Source: Paractinoplanes atraurantiacus
GTDB lineage: Bacteria > Actinomycetota > Actinomycetes > Mycobacteriales > Micromonosporaceae
Length of the DNA: 64,000 bases
NCBI RefSeq assembly: GCF_900215205.1
Contig: NZ_OBDY01000005.1
Location: forward strand, 254,261 to 318,260
Direction: 5' to 3'
In this document: one piece after another, positions 25,692-34,284 of the stretch
Layout of the letters: the number at the start of each line of letters is the position of its first letter
Numbering within the stretch: position 1 is the stretch's first letter
Made by a program: the position numbers and the translations under genes
Notes under the pieces: generated by a model
Told to the model about the DNA's origin: nothing
The model's database searches: none
What the model saw: only the letters and a program-made list of their open reading frames with translations

Positions 25692-26597
25692 GTGCCCGGC
25701 AAGCGCCTGTTCATCGCCGTCTTCCTGATTCCACCCCTTCTGCTGTACGGGATTTTCGTCGTGTCCCCGTACGCGCAGGCGTTCCAGATCGCGGGGACGA
25801 ACTGGAGCGGGCTCTCCCCCACGTACGACTTCGTCGGCCTGGACAATTTCCAGCGCCTGCTGAGCGACGGCTATTTCTGGAACGCGTTGCGGCACAACGG
25901 ATTACTGCTCGTGCTGCTGCCGGTGGTGACGATCCTGCTCGGCCTCTTCTTCGCCTCGATGATCAGCGTGGGCGGGCGGGCCGACCGGGTGGGCGTGCAC
26001 GGCGTACGCGGCGCTGGTTTTTATCGGGTCGTCTATTTCTTTCCGCAGGTGCTGTCGGTGGCGATCGTCGGCGTGCTGTGGAAGGAGATGTACGCGCCGC
26101 ACACCGGCATGGTGAACGGTTTCCTCCGGGCGGTCGGGCTCGACGGGCTGGCGGTGGCGTGGCTGGGCGATCCGCGGTTCTCGTTCTGGTGCGTGATGGC
26201 CGTGATGATCTGGATGAACGTGGGCTTCTACGTGGTCCTGTTCAGCGCCGCCATGCAATCCATACCGCGCGACCTGTACGAGGCGGCGCTGCTCGACGGG
26301 GCGGGCCGGCTCACCACGCTGGTCCGGCTGACCGTGCCGCTGGTGTGGGACACGATCCAGGTCGCCTGGGTCTACCTGGCCATCATCGCGATCGACGGCT
26401 TCGCCATCGTGCAGATCATCACCGACGGCGGGCCGTCCTCGTCGTCGGATGTGGTGGGGTTGCGGCTCTACAAGACGGCTTTCGCCGACGGGCAGTTCGG
26501 TTATGCGTCGGCGATCGGGGTGGCGATGTTCTTCCTGACGCTCACCGTTGCCGCCATGTTCCTGCGGGTGACCCGGCGCGAGCGGGTGGAGTTGTAG
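25692..26597 (+). CDS. Sugar ABC transporter permease, NgcF-like (MalF type)
   Basis: This 301-residue protein starts at GTG 25692, one base after the binding-protein stop. Six or so membrane helices are visible, beginning FIAVFLIPPLLLYGIFVVSPYAQAF. The EAA loop that docks the ATPase is YEAALLDGAGRLTTLVRLTVPLVWDT. Near the end, VDGGPSSSS-like sequence (ITDGGPSSSSDVVGLRLYKTAF) is typical of MalF-type permeases. It forms a heterodimer with the next gene product. Confidence 0.88.
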   Translation: MPGKRLFIAVFLIPPLLLYGIFVVSPYAQAFQIAGTNWSGLSPTYDFVGLDNFQRLLSDGYFWNALRHNGLLLVLLPVVTILLGLFFASMISVGGRADRVGVHGVRGAGFYRVVYFFPQVLSVAIVGVLWKEMYAPHTGMVNGFLRAVGLDGLAVAWLGDPRFSFWCVMAVMIWMNVGFYVVLFSAAMQSIPRDLYEAALLDGAGRLTTLVRLTVPLVWDTIQVAWVYLAIIAIDGFAIVQIITDGGPSSSSDVVGLRLYKTAFADGQFGYASAIGVAMFFLTLTVAAMFLRVTRRERVEL

Positions 26598-27479
26598 ATG
26601 GCTGTTCTCACCCGGCCCTCTACGCCGGTTTTATCGCCTCCACCGGTCAAATCCCGGCCGCCCATTTTATCGCATATGTTCCTGGCGGGGTGGGCGCTGC
26701 TCACCACGCTGCCGCTGCTGTGGGCGGTGCTGAGCTCGTTCAAGAGCGACACCGAGATCCTCACCGACCCGTGGAGCCTGCCGTCGCGGCTGCGCTGGGA
26801 GAACTGGGAGCGGGCCTGGAACGAGGCCCACATCGGCCGCTACTTCCTGAACAGCGCCATCGTGGTCACCGGCGCCCTCACCCTGACCATGCTGTTCGGC
26901 GCCATGGCCGCGTACGTGCTGGCCCGCTACCGGTTCCGCGGGCGCCGGATCGTCTACTTCGCCTTCGTGGGCGGCATGATGTTCCCGGTCTTCCTGGCGC
27001 TGGTGCCGCTGTTCTTCGTCGTACGCAATCTGGGAATGCTCGGCACTCTGCCCGGCCTGACGCTGGTGTACGCCGCATACTCGCTACCCTTCACGGTCTT
27101 CTTCCTGACCGCCTTCTTCCGCACCCTGCCCACCTCGGTGGCCGAGGCGGCGATGGTCGACGGCTGCGGCCACTTCGGCTTGTTCTTCCGCGTCATGCTG
27201 CCGATGGCCCGCCCCGGCCTGGTCAGCGTCGGCATCTTCAACTTCCTGTTCCAGTGGAACCAGTACGTCCTGCCCATCGTGCTCATGCAGGGCGAGGGCG
27301 CGGAGAAGAAGTGGGTGCTGGCCCAGGGTTTGACCGCCCTCGCCGTCAACGAGGGCTACCGCGGCGACTTCAGCGGCCTGTTCGCCGGCATGACCATAGC
27401 CATGCTCCCCGTCATAGCCGGCTACCTCCTCTTCCACCGCCAGGTCCAGTCCGGCCTGGCCGCCGGCCAACTCCGCTGA
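26598..27479 (+). CDS. Sugar ABC transporter permease, NgcG-like (MalG type)
   Basis: This 293-residue protein has an ATG that follows the upstream stop without a gap. Features are the MalG-type opening (FLAGWALLTTLPLLWAVLSSFKSDTEILTDPWSLP), six membrane helices, and an EAA loop AEAAMVDGCGHFGLFFRVMLPMARPGLVSVGIF. It completes the importer with the NgcF-like partner. No further importer gene follows; the next 480 bp hold only a gene remnant. Confidence 0.88.
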   Translation: MAVLTRPSTPVLSPPPVKSRPPILSHMFLAGWALLTTLPLLWAVLSSFKSDTEILTDPWSLPSRLRWENWERAWNEAHIGRYFLNSAIVVTGALTLTMLFGAMAAYVLARYRFRGRRIVYFAFVGGMMFPVFLALVPLFFVVRNLGMLGTLPGLTLVYAAYSLPFTVFFLTAFFRTLPTSVAEAAMVDGCGHFGLFFRVMLPMARPGLVSVGIFNFLFQWNQYVLPIVLMQGEGAEKKWVLAQGLTALAVNEGYRGDFSGLFAGMTIAMLPVIAGYLLFHRQVQSGLAAGQLR

Positions 27480-27961
27480 AGCTCGACCCCGAAAAGCCCG
27501 GCGCCCCCGCCAGCGACTCGCTCATGAGCCAAGGCTGGACCCTCGAGTAGGGAGAGAGTCAACGTGGCATCCGCAAGCTCGGCATTCCCTTGGCCGAGCC
27601 CAAGTCGATTCTGGCGGCCGACGACCCGGAGAAGCGCGCCGGCCTGATCGCGGGCACCTGCGCTGGGCCGTCGTCTCGCTGCGCCGCCCGCTCACTCCCC
27701 GACGCGGACGAGCTGGAGGTGACGCTGCGCTCCGAGCCGTCCTGCACGGTCGCCGCGGTGGAAGGCCTGGTCGAGACGAGACGATGCGGAGAATCGACGC
27801 GGCGGATCCGCCCGGAGAAGCGCACCGGCACGTACGCCAACGGGCTGTTCACCACGGGGAAGGGCAGGATGACGGTCCACGAGACCTACCCGCTGGGCTC
27901 GCCGTGCTGGAAGACGCTCGACCGCGAGGGGCGCCTGATCGCGCTCTCCGCGACATCCCGA
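27480..27961. other. Region after the transporter operon: no intact gene
   Basis: These 482 bp contain only fragments of coding sequence, described in the remnant entry below. No promoter, terminator hairpin with a strong stem, or RNA gene could be recognised. Confidence 0.6.
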
Positions 27962-28020
27962 TCACCGCTCAGTGGCGCGCCGAGATCGGCTGGCCCGGTT
28001 TCCGCGTGGGCCCGTTCTGA
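27590..28020 (+). pseudogene. Remnant of an unidentified gene, two frames
   Basis: One frame reads LGIPLAEPKSILAADDPEKRAGL and later FTTGKGRMTVHETYPLGSPCWKTLDREGRLIAL, which looks like genuine protein. The sense then continues in a second frame as DIPITAQWRAEIGWPGFRVGPF and a stop at 28020. The middle (27655-27830) reads like protein in neither frame. The pieces suggest a once complete gene with at least two lesions. The last 59 bp overlap the convergent PPOX-family gene. I do not recognise the family. Confidence 0.4.
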
Positions 28021-28954
28021 CCGCCGGCAGGGGGCCCGGGGTTGCCGGCCTATTCGTCGAATGGGTGGGTGGGTTGAAGCGGGAGGGCTCCGGTGTGGTC
28101 CAGCGCAAGGGCGAAGCGTTGTCGATGCGGACGACGTGCTCGACGGTGAAGTCGACCAAGCGCTCGGCGCCCGGGACCGCCTCGGCGTGGGTGGGGTTCC
28201 AGTCGACGATCGCGGTGCCGGACAGGTGGAGCAAGGTGCCTGTGGGCCAGTCCGGTATCAGGAGGCCGGCCCGCGGGTTGAGCTCCAGGTTGCCGAACGT
28301 GTTGAACATCGAGTTGCCTGAGTAGTCGGGCCAGCGCAGGTGGGTGGGGCTCAGCGCTTGGAGGAAGCCGGGGTTGCCGCCCCGGTGGGAGGCGTCGGTG
28401 TTGCCGTCCGGGTCGGCGGTGGCCACGAAGAACGTGTCGGCCTGGCCGATGAAGGCGCTCTCCTCGGCTGTCAGCGTGACGCCGGCGCGGGCGACGCCCG
28501 GGGTCGCCGGCGCGAGCATCGGGCGGCGTTTCTGGATGTACTTCGGGCAGTTGCCGTAGATCTGGGCGAGCTCGATCCGCAGGCCGGCCGGCGTCGGGTG
28601 GGCTGTGCCGTTCATGCGGAGGCGGCGGCGGGTGCCGGGCTCGATGGCGATCAGGCCCACCGGGGCCGGGGCGGACAGCGCCTCCTCGAGCGGGTCGCCG
28701 GGCGTCGTCGCGGCGGCGATGTCGATCGTTGAGACACCGGTGGCGCTGATGAAGCCGGGGGCGCCGGTCAGCATCGTGGCCCAGACGTCGCCGCGGGTGT
28801 CGGTGGCGCCGAGGACGATCATCGGCTGAGCGGCCAGGAAGGCGGCGGCCGCCCAGGGGATCTCCGTGTTGAACATGCCGGTGAGGCGGGCGGCCTCGTC
28901 GAGCAGGCCGGCCCGTTTCTGCGCGATCAGCTCGCCGCGGTGGTAGCGGGTCAC
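27962..28954 (-). CDS. Pyridoxamine 5'-phosphate oxidase-family (FMN split barrel) protein
   Basis: This 330-residue protein has its start placed at GTG 28954 behind GGGGGAA; a TTG at 28978 would add eight residues. Motifs of the PPOX/general-stress group are visible: AQPMIVLGATDTRGDVWATMLTGAPGF in the N-terminal half, CPKYIQKR at about residue 140, and FFVATADPDGNTDASHRGGNPGFLQ in the second half. This is typical of the two-part actinobacterial PPOX proteins that bind FMN or F420. The substrate is unknown. It is divergent from a CGNR zinc-finger regulator, a recurrent pairing. The last ~35 residues are low complexity. Confidence 0.8.
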   Translation of the reverse strand: MTRYHRGELIAQKRAGLLDEAARLTGMFNTEIPWAAAAFLAAQPMIVLGATDTRGDVWATMLTGAPGFISATGVSTIDIAAATTPGDPLEEALSAPAPVGLIAIEPGTRRRLRMNGTAHPTPAGLRIELAQIYGNCPKYIQKRRPMLAPATPGVARAGVTLTAEESAFIGQADTFFVATADPDGNTDASHRGGNPGFLQALSPTHLRWPDYSGNSMFNTFGNLELNPRAGLLIPDWPTGTLLHLSGTAIVDWNPTHAEAVPGAERLVDFTVEHVVRIDNASPLRWTTPEPSRFNPPTHSTNRPATPGPLPAVRTGPRGNRASRSRRATER

Positions 28955-29046
28955 AGCGTTCCCCCTGACGTCGTCCAACCGGTAAACGGAACTTTAGCGG
29001 TTACGGACGAGGGTGTCAACCGGAGAACGCCGTTTCAAGGGTTACG

Positions 29047-29595
29047 ATGGCGTCGATGAGCACCGACGATGATCCGCGCCCCCTGACCGGCGAGCCCTTG
29101 CCGCTCGATCTGCTGAACACGCGGTGGACCGACGACGACGGCACAGAGCACGACCTGCTCGGGCGCCCGGGCGGGCTGGGGATCTGGCTGGCCACGAACG
29201 GGCTCAGGGTGCCGGAGACGCAAGAGACGCTCGACGCGTTGCTGGAGACCCGGGAGGCGTTGTTCGAGCTGGTGCAGCCCGAGGTGCGAGACCCGGTGCG
29301 GTCGCGGGCTTTGCTGAACGAGACGCTGCGCCACGGTCACTTCCGGCGGCGGCTCGGGGCGAACGGGCCGGAGAACGTGCTCGAGACGGACACGCCCGGC
29401 TGGCAGGCCGCGTGGCGGGCCGCCGAGGGCTATCTGCTGCTGCTGGAGCGGGACCCGGGGCGGATCCGGAAGTGCGCCAATCCGGAATGCCGGTTGCGCT
29501 TCTACGACGTGTCCAAGGCGGGCGCCCGGCGCTGGTGTTCGATGGCGGCCTGCGGAAACCGCGCCAAGTACGCACGCCACCGCGACAGCCGCTGA
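29047..29595 (+). CDS. CGNR zinc-finger regulator (ABATE domain)
   Basis: This 182-residue protein starts at ATG 29047; ATG 29056 is equally possible. The N-terminal ABATE-type domain (LPLDLLNTRWTDDDG, LDALLETREALFELV) precedes the C-terminal zinc finger CANPECRLRFYDVSKAGARRWCSMAACGNRAKYARH, with the diagnostic C-C-C-CGNR ligands. Such proteins act as DNA-binding repressors of adjacent genes. The 92-bp divergent region with the PPOX gene holds several GGTTAC/GTAAACG half-sites that could be its target. Confidence 0.85.
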   Translation: MASMSTDDDPRPLTGEPLPLDLLNTRWTDDDGTEHDLLGRPGGLGIWLATNGLRVPETQETLDALLETREALFELVQPEVRDPVRSRALLNETLRHGHFRRRLGANGPENVLETDTPGWQAAWRAAEGYLLLLERDPGRIRKCANPECRLRFYDVSKAGARRWCSMAACGNRAKYARHRDSR

Positions 29596-29614
29596 GACGA
29601 GCGGGCCGGCGCAA

Positions 29615-29638
29615 GGGGTGGCCGGGAAGGGCCACCCC
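29615..29638. terminator. Bidirectional terminator hairpin
   Basis: GGGGTGGCC (29615-29623) pairs perfectly with GGCCACCCC (29630-29638) around a 6-base loop. It lies between the convergent CGNR gene and the monooxygenase gene. Confidence 0.75.
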
Positions 29639-29649
29639 GGGAGCGACGG

Positions 29650-31410
29650 TCAGGCGCTGTGCATGACCTCGTCCATCCCGCCCGACGTGCGCCACGTGCG
29701 CAGCAGGTCGTGGAAGACGACCGGGCCGGGGCCGAACGAATTGTTGACCGGGCGGGGCTTTCCCTCGCCGTTGTAGTAACCGGGGGTGCACTCCGACTGG
29801 AAGTCGAAGTTGTTCGGGGCCGTCTCGCGGATCATGGCCACCCACGCCTGTTCGGCCTCGGCCGTCGGCTCGATGCGGTGGGCGTCGCGCCGGGACGCCT
29901 CGGCCACCATCTCCGCGATGTGGGTGGCCTGCTCCTGCAGCACGTGGGTGAAGTTGACCGCGGCCGCGTTCTGCAACGAGCCCATGTGGAACAGGTTGGG
30001 GAAGCCGTGGCTGGCGAAGCCGTGCAGGGTGCGGGGACCGTTGCGCCAGTGCCCGAGCAGCGGCAGGCCACCCCGGCCGTACACCGGAAGGGTCCCCGAA
30101 AGCACCCCGGAGATGCCCGTCTCGAAGCCGGTGGCCAGCACGACGCAGTCGACCTCGTACGAGGCCTCGCCCACCACGACGGCCGACGGGGTCATCGCCG
30201 TGATGCCGCCCGAGTCGGCCGTGTCGATGAGCGTGACGTTCGGGCGGTTGAAGGCCGGCAGGTAGTCGTCGCTGAACGTCGGGCGCTTGCACATGTAGCG
30301 GTACCAGGGCTTCAGCTTCTCCGCCGTCTCCGGGTCCTCGACCACCGAGGCGACCCGGGCCCGGATCTCGTCCATCTTGCGGAAGTCGGCCCGCTCGTCG
30401 AGGAACGCCCGGTCCTCGGCCGAGATCGTCGGGTCGACCGTGCCGGTCAGCATCTGGCGCTGGAGGGCGGCCGTGGCCGTCCAGCCGTCGTTGATCAGGT
30501 CTTCCGCCACGTGGCCGCCGGTGACCAGCGTCAGGAAGTTCTCCATCCGCTCCTGCTGCCAGCCCGGCTTCAGGGTCTCGGCCCACGCCGGGTCGATCGG
30601 GCGGTTGTCACGGACGTCCACCGACGACGGGGTGCGCTGGAAGACGTACAGCTGGGAAGCTTTTTCGGCGATCTGGGGAATCACCTGGATGCCACTGGCG
30701 CCGGTGCCGACCACGGCCACCCGCTTGCCGGTCAGGTCGTACGAGGCGTCCCAGCGGCTGGTGTGCATGAGGTGGCCGGCGAACTCGTCGATGCCCGGGA
30801 TGCCGGGGAGTTTCGGCTGGGTGAGGGTGCCGGAGGAGATGACCACATAGCGCGTACGGAAACTGTCGCCGCGGTCGGTCGTCACCGCCCACTCGGCCGC
30901 CTCGTCGTCCCAGCGCAGCTCGGTCACCTTGGTGTGGAACAGCGCGTCGGCGTACAACTCGAACTGCTTGGCGATCGCGACGGCGTGGCCGCGGATCTCG
31001 TCGCCGGGGGCGTAGCGCCACTTGGGGACGTAGCCGACCTCCTCCAGCAGCGGCATGTAGACGGTGGCCTCGATGTCGCACTGGACGCCGGGGTAGCGGT
31101 TCCAGTACCACGTGCCGCCGAAGTCGCCGCCCTCGTCGACCATCCGCAGGTCGCGCACGCCGGCCTGGCGCAGCCGGGCGCCGGCCAGCAGGCCGCCGAA
31201 GCCGCCGCCGATGACCAGCGCCTCGACCCGGTCGCTGAGCGGGGAGCGCTCGGCCCGCTCGGTGTACGGGTCGGTGGCGATGTCGCCGGAGGCCCGCCGG
31301 TACTGGGCGTTGCCCTCGTCGCGGATGCGGCGATCCCGTTCCCGCCGGTAGCGGGAGCGCAGCCACTCCAGCTCCTCGGTGGAGTAACGGTGGGGGGAGG
31401 AGGGGAACAT
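29650..31410 (-). CDS. Flavin-containing monooxygenase, Baeyer-Villiger type
   Basis: This 586-residue protein starts at ATG 31410; the longer frame to 31554 overlaps the upstream tetR. The first Rossmann motif is ALVIGGGFGGLLAGARLRQAG, then GGDFGGTWYWNRYPGVQCDIEATVY, typical of class B BVMOs. The BVMO fingerprint is present as FAGHLMHTSRWD, and the NADPH motif as VAVVGTGASGIQVIPQIA. It inserts oxygen into ketones using FAD and NADPH to yield esters or lactones. It lies 53 bp downstream of a tetR gene and an aromatic-hydroxylase-type gene, suggesting a catabolic operon. Confidence 0.88.
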   Translation of the reverse strand: MFPSSPHRYSTEELEWLRSRYRRERDRRIRDEGNAQYRRASGDIATDPYTERAERSPLSDRVEALVIGGGFGGLLAGARLRQAGVRDLRMVDEGGDFGGTWYWNRYPGVQCDIEATVYMPLLEEVGYVPKWRYAPGDEIRGHAVAIAKQFELYADALFHTKVTELRWDDEAAEWAVTTDRGDSFRTRYVVISSGTLTQPKLPGIPGIDEFAGHLMHTSRWDASYDLTGKRVAVVGTGASGIQVIPQIAEKASQLYVFQRTPSSVDVRDNRPIDPAWAETLKPGWQQERMENFLTLVTGGHVAEDLINDGWTATAALQRQMLTGTVDPTISAEDRAFLDERADFRKMDEIRARVASVVEDPETAEKLKPWYRYMCKRPTFSDDYLPAFNRPNVTLIDTADSGGITAMTPSAVVVGEASYEVDCVVLATGFETGISGVLSGTLPVYGRGGLPLLGHWRNGPRTLHGFASHGFPNLFHMGSLQNAAAVNFTHVLQEQATHIAEMVAEASRRDAHRIEPTAEAEQAWVAMIRETAPNNFDFQSECTPGYYNGEGKPRPVNNSFGPGPVVFHDLLRTWRTSGGMDEVMHSA

Positions 31411-31463
31411 GCGGGGCCCTTTCGCGGAGACCGTCCGGAGTGGAGACCAGCCGGGGCCCAAGA

Positions 31464-32078
31464 TTAAACCAACTGATTGACTTCTAGGGAGGTGTACGGG
31501 GCCTGATAGAGCCCTTGAACCGCATCGATCAGTCCGCTCGCCGCCGACGGCCACTCGGGGGTCATCGACCGTTCACGCTGTGCACAGAAATGGACGATCA
31601 GGGTGTGCGCCATGTCGTCGCGCTCGCGGCGGACCCGGTCGGGCAGCCCGGGCAGGCAGGCGTGCACGGCCTCGGTGGCCGCGCGCAGGGCCGGGGCCTC
31701 GCCGACCTCGGCCGCGGCCAGCTCCCGCAGTTTCGGCTCGGTCATCAGCTGGGCGGCGAAGCGGCCGTACCAGCTGGGGGTCCCGAGAGAGGCCAGGTGC
31801 TGGGTGTACGGCAGGACCAGGCACGCGACCCGCTCGCGGAGAACGGTGCTGCCGTCGAAGCGGGTCAGCAGCGCGGCGCGGAGCTCCTCGGTCGGCGTCG
31901 AGTGGTGGCGCACTATTGCCCGTACCAAATCGGCTTTTGACCCAAAATGATAGCCGACGGCGGCCGTGTTGCCCTGACCCGCGGCCTCGCTGATCTGCCG
32001 GTTGGAGATCGAGAAGACGCCGTGCTCGGCGAAGAGCCGCTCGGCCGCGGCGAGGAGGTGCGCTCTGGTCCCGCTCAC
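31464..32078 (-). CDS. TetR-family regulator
   Basis: This 204-residue protein starts at GTG 32078 (VSGTRAHLLAAAERLFAEHG). The HTH is FSISNRQISEAAGQGNTAAVGYHFGSKADLVRAIVRHH. The remainder is helical with a C-terminal ligand domain resembling TetR_C-type regulators of degradation genes. It starts 10 bp after the FAD-monooxygenase gene and ends 53 bp before the BVMO, so it is embedded in the operon it probably controls. Confidence 0.85.
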   Translation of the reverse strand: MSGTRAHLLAAAERLFAEHGVFSISNRQISEAAGQGNTAAVGYHFGSKADLVRAIVRHHSTPTEELRAALLTRFDGSTVLRERVACLVLPYTQHLASLGTPSWYGRFAAQLMTEPKLRELAAAEVGEAPALRAATEAVHACLPGLPDRVRRERDDMAHTLIVHFCAQRERSMTPEWPSAASGLIDAVQGLYQAPYTSLEVNQLV

Positions 32079-32088
32079 CCCGGGGAGC

Positions 32089-33261
32089 CTACCGACGGGG
32101 CGCGGCCGCGGCATCGTGCTCGTACAGCCAGTCCAGGGCGTTGAACGACCAGGACCGCGAGCCGGCCGCCATCTGACTGTCCCGCTCGCGCTGCGCTTCA
32201 CCGTCCGGCAGGTGGAACCGGGTCTTGTTGCCGGCCGACATCTCCTGAAGACGCGAAGTCCGGGGCAGCCGGATCCGCTCGTACGCCGTGAGAGCCCCGG
32301 CCACGTCCGGCGCCTTGCACAGCAACGAGGCCAGGGCGGCGCCGTCCTCGACGGCCTGCGCGGCGCCCTGGGCCATGAACGGCAGCATCGCGTGGGCGGC
32401 GTCGCCGAGCAGGGTCACCCGCCCGCGCGACCAGGCCGGGCGGGGCGGCCGGTCGAACAACGCCCACACGTACATCTCGCCGGCGGCGCCGATGATCTCC
32501 TGGACCTGCGGATGCCACCCGGCGAAGGCCTCACGCACGTCGGCCACCGCCGCCCGGTCCGTCCACGACTCGCGCGTCCAGCGGTCCTGCTCGACCACCG
32601 CCACGAAGTTGACCGACCGCCGGCCGCTGATGAAGTAGTGCACGAAGTGCCGGCCCGGGCCCATCCAGATCTGCGCGGTCACCTCGAGGTCCAGATGGCG
32701 CAGGCGCTCGGCCGGTACGACGGCCCGGTACGCGACACAGCCGGTGAACCGGGCCTCGCCCGGCCCGAGCAGCAGCCGGGCCACCGTCGAGTGGATGCCG
32801 TCCGCGCCCACCAGCACGTCGAACCGGGCCCGCTCACCGCCCTGAAACGTCGCGTCCACCCCGTCGTCGTCCTGGGCGACGCCGCTGAGACGCCGCCCCA
32901 GGTGGATCCGGTCGGCCGGCAGCGCGGCGGCCAGCGCGCTCAGCAGGTCGGCCCGGTGCATCTGATAGTGCGGGAACGACGCCTCGGCCAGCGGGGCCCG
33001 CAGCAAGGTCCGCCCGTCGTCCCACCGGCGCTGATGCCAGGCCAGCGGCCGCACGCCGGTGGCGGCGAGCGCACCGGCCAGCCCGAGCCCGTGCAGCACC
33101 CGCGACGCGTTCGGGCTGACCTGCACCCCGGCGCCGACCTCGGACAGCCGGGACGACTGCTCGTACACGTGCACGTCCAGGCCCGCCCGGAGCAGACTCA
33201 GCGCGGCCGACAGCCCGCCGACGCCTCCACCGACGACACCCACCGACAACGGACCGGCCAT
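32089..33261 (-). CDS. FAD-dependent monooxygenase, salicylate hydroxylase-like
   Basis: This 390-residue protein starts at ATG 33261. The GxGxxG motif VGVVGGGVGGLSAALSLLRAGLDVHVYEQ and EVGAGVQVSPNASRVLHGLGL are typical of the group A aromatic hydroxylases. The DG motif is LVGADGIHSTVARLL, and the GD motif RVTLLGDAAHAMLPFMAQGAAQAVEDGAALA. It hydroxylates an aromatic ring with NAD(P)H and oxygen. It precedes tetR and the BVMO in what is probably one transcript. Confidence 0.86.
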   Translation of the reverse strand: MAGPLSVGVVGGGVGGLSAALSLLRAGLDVHVYEQSSRLSEVGAGVQVSPNASRVLHGLGLAGALAATGVRPLAWHQRRWDDGRTLLRAPLAEASFPHYQMHRADLLSALAAALPADRIHLGRRLSGVAQDDDGVDATFQGGERARFDVLVGADGIHSTVARLLLGPGEARFTGCVAYRAVVPAERLRHLDLEVTAQIWMGPGRHFVHYFISGRRSVNFVAVVEQDRWTRESWTDRAAVADVREAFAGWHPQVQEIIGAAGEMYVWALFDRPPRPAWSRGRVTLLGDAAHAMLPFMAQGAAQAVEDGAALASLLCKAPDVAGALTAYERIRLPRTSRLQEMSAGNKTRFHLPDGEAQRERDSQMAAGSRSWSFNALDWLYEHDAAAAPRR

Positions 33262-33291
33262 AACCCTGATAGTTCACCGCCGGTGAGGGCG

Positions 33292-34284
33292 TCACTGCCG
33301 GGTAGCGGACAATCCGGCCTCCCTGATCAGGTCGCGGTACACGGTGAAGGCGCTCTTGGGCCGGTAGCCGTCGGTGACCAGGCCCAGGCTGCCGAGGGGC
33401 TTGGGGGAGCCGCTGTCGGCGTCGCGGAGGCTGAACAACTCGTACAGCGCGATGTTCGCCGAGGTCTCGAGTTCGACAATCGTGCGGATCATGTCGGACA
33501 CCGACTGCGACTGGCCGTCTTCCGTGCGGGGTGCCCCACTGGGCGATCCGTTCTCGACGATGTGGATCGGGACGGTCGAAAGGACATGGGCGAGCGGAAG
33601 ACAGCGATCACGCAGATGGCGCACGGCATGGGCGGTCAGGGATGCGACATCGCCGGGAGTTCCCCGGGGAGCGACGGGCGAGAACGCGTCCGGGTAGAGG
33701 GCGAGGCCGACATAGTCGAGGTGGGCCGCGAACTCGCGCTCGGGCACGCCGGCCAGGTGACGCCAGAACGCGTCGTCCCCGCCGAGCCACTCGGCCGGCT
33801 CGGCCACCGAGAACCCGATCCGGACGTCGTGGCGGCCGCGACTGTCCAGAACGGCCCGGGCATACGGGATCCCCCGCGTCAGCGCGTCGAGCACTCCCGG
33901 CGAACTGCCGTCGATCAGCGGGATCGGGAAATTGGGTTCGAGCGTCACCTGCAGGTACCGCGCCAGATGACCGTACCGGTCGATGACCTGGTCGAGGAAG
34001 GCCAGCCAGCCGGCGAGGTCGGCGGTGCCGGGCAGGTAGCTGACCACGAGGTCGAGCTCGCGGCCACCTTCGGTGTACCACCCGTCGGGCATCGTCAGCT
34101 GTTCCAGCTCGCGTGCCGCGTCGAGCCATGGAGCCGCTTCGTCGCCGAAGTAGTGCACGTACTCCCTGATCACGAAGGGGCGGCCGGCGGCGAGCTCATC
34201 GACGAGGCGCCGGATCGCGGGCTGGTCGGCGGGAGACGAACACATGGTTCCGGCCCGCCCGCCGGGGTAGATGCCGAACTTCAC
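33292..34284 (-). CDS. Unassigned TIM-barrel-like protein, possible glycoside hydrolase relative
   Basis: This 330-residue protein has a GTG start that overlaps the padR stop as GTGA. No signal peptide is visible (MKFGIYPGGRAGT). Repeated beta-strand/helix units end in acidic residues as in (beta/alpha)8 barrels: FVIREYVHYFGDE, LVVSYLPGTADLAGWLAFLDQVI, YLQVTLEPNFP, IGFSVAEP, LDYVGLALYPDAFSP, PIHIVENGSPSG and ALYELFSLRDADSG. The VTLEPN and HIVENG strands put Glu residues where clan-A hydrolases keep the acid/base and nucleophile. The substrate is unknown. It follows padR and precedes the monooxygenase by 30 bp, with a TCACCG-C-CGGTGA palindrome between. Confidence 0.7.
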   Translation of the reverse strand: MKFGIYPGGRAGTMCSSPADQPAIRRLVDELAAGRPFVIREYVHYFGDEAAPWLDAARELEQLTMPDGWYTEGGRELDLVVSYLPGTADLAGWLAFLDQVIDRYGHLARYLQVTLEPNFPIPLIDGSSPGVLDALTRGIPYARAVLDSRGRHDVRIGFSVAEPAEWLGGDDAFWRHLAGVPEREFAAHLDYVGLALYPDAFSPVAPRGTPGDVASLTAHAVRHLRDRCLPLAHVLSTVPIHIVENGSPSGAPRTEDGQSQSVSDMIRTIVELETSANIALYELFSLRDADSGSPKPLGSLGLVTDGYRPKSAFTVYRDLIREAGLSATRQ

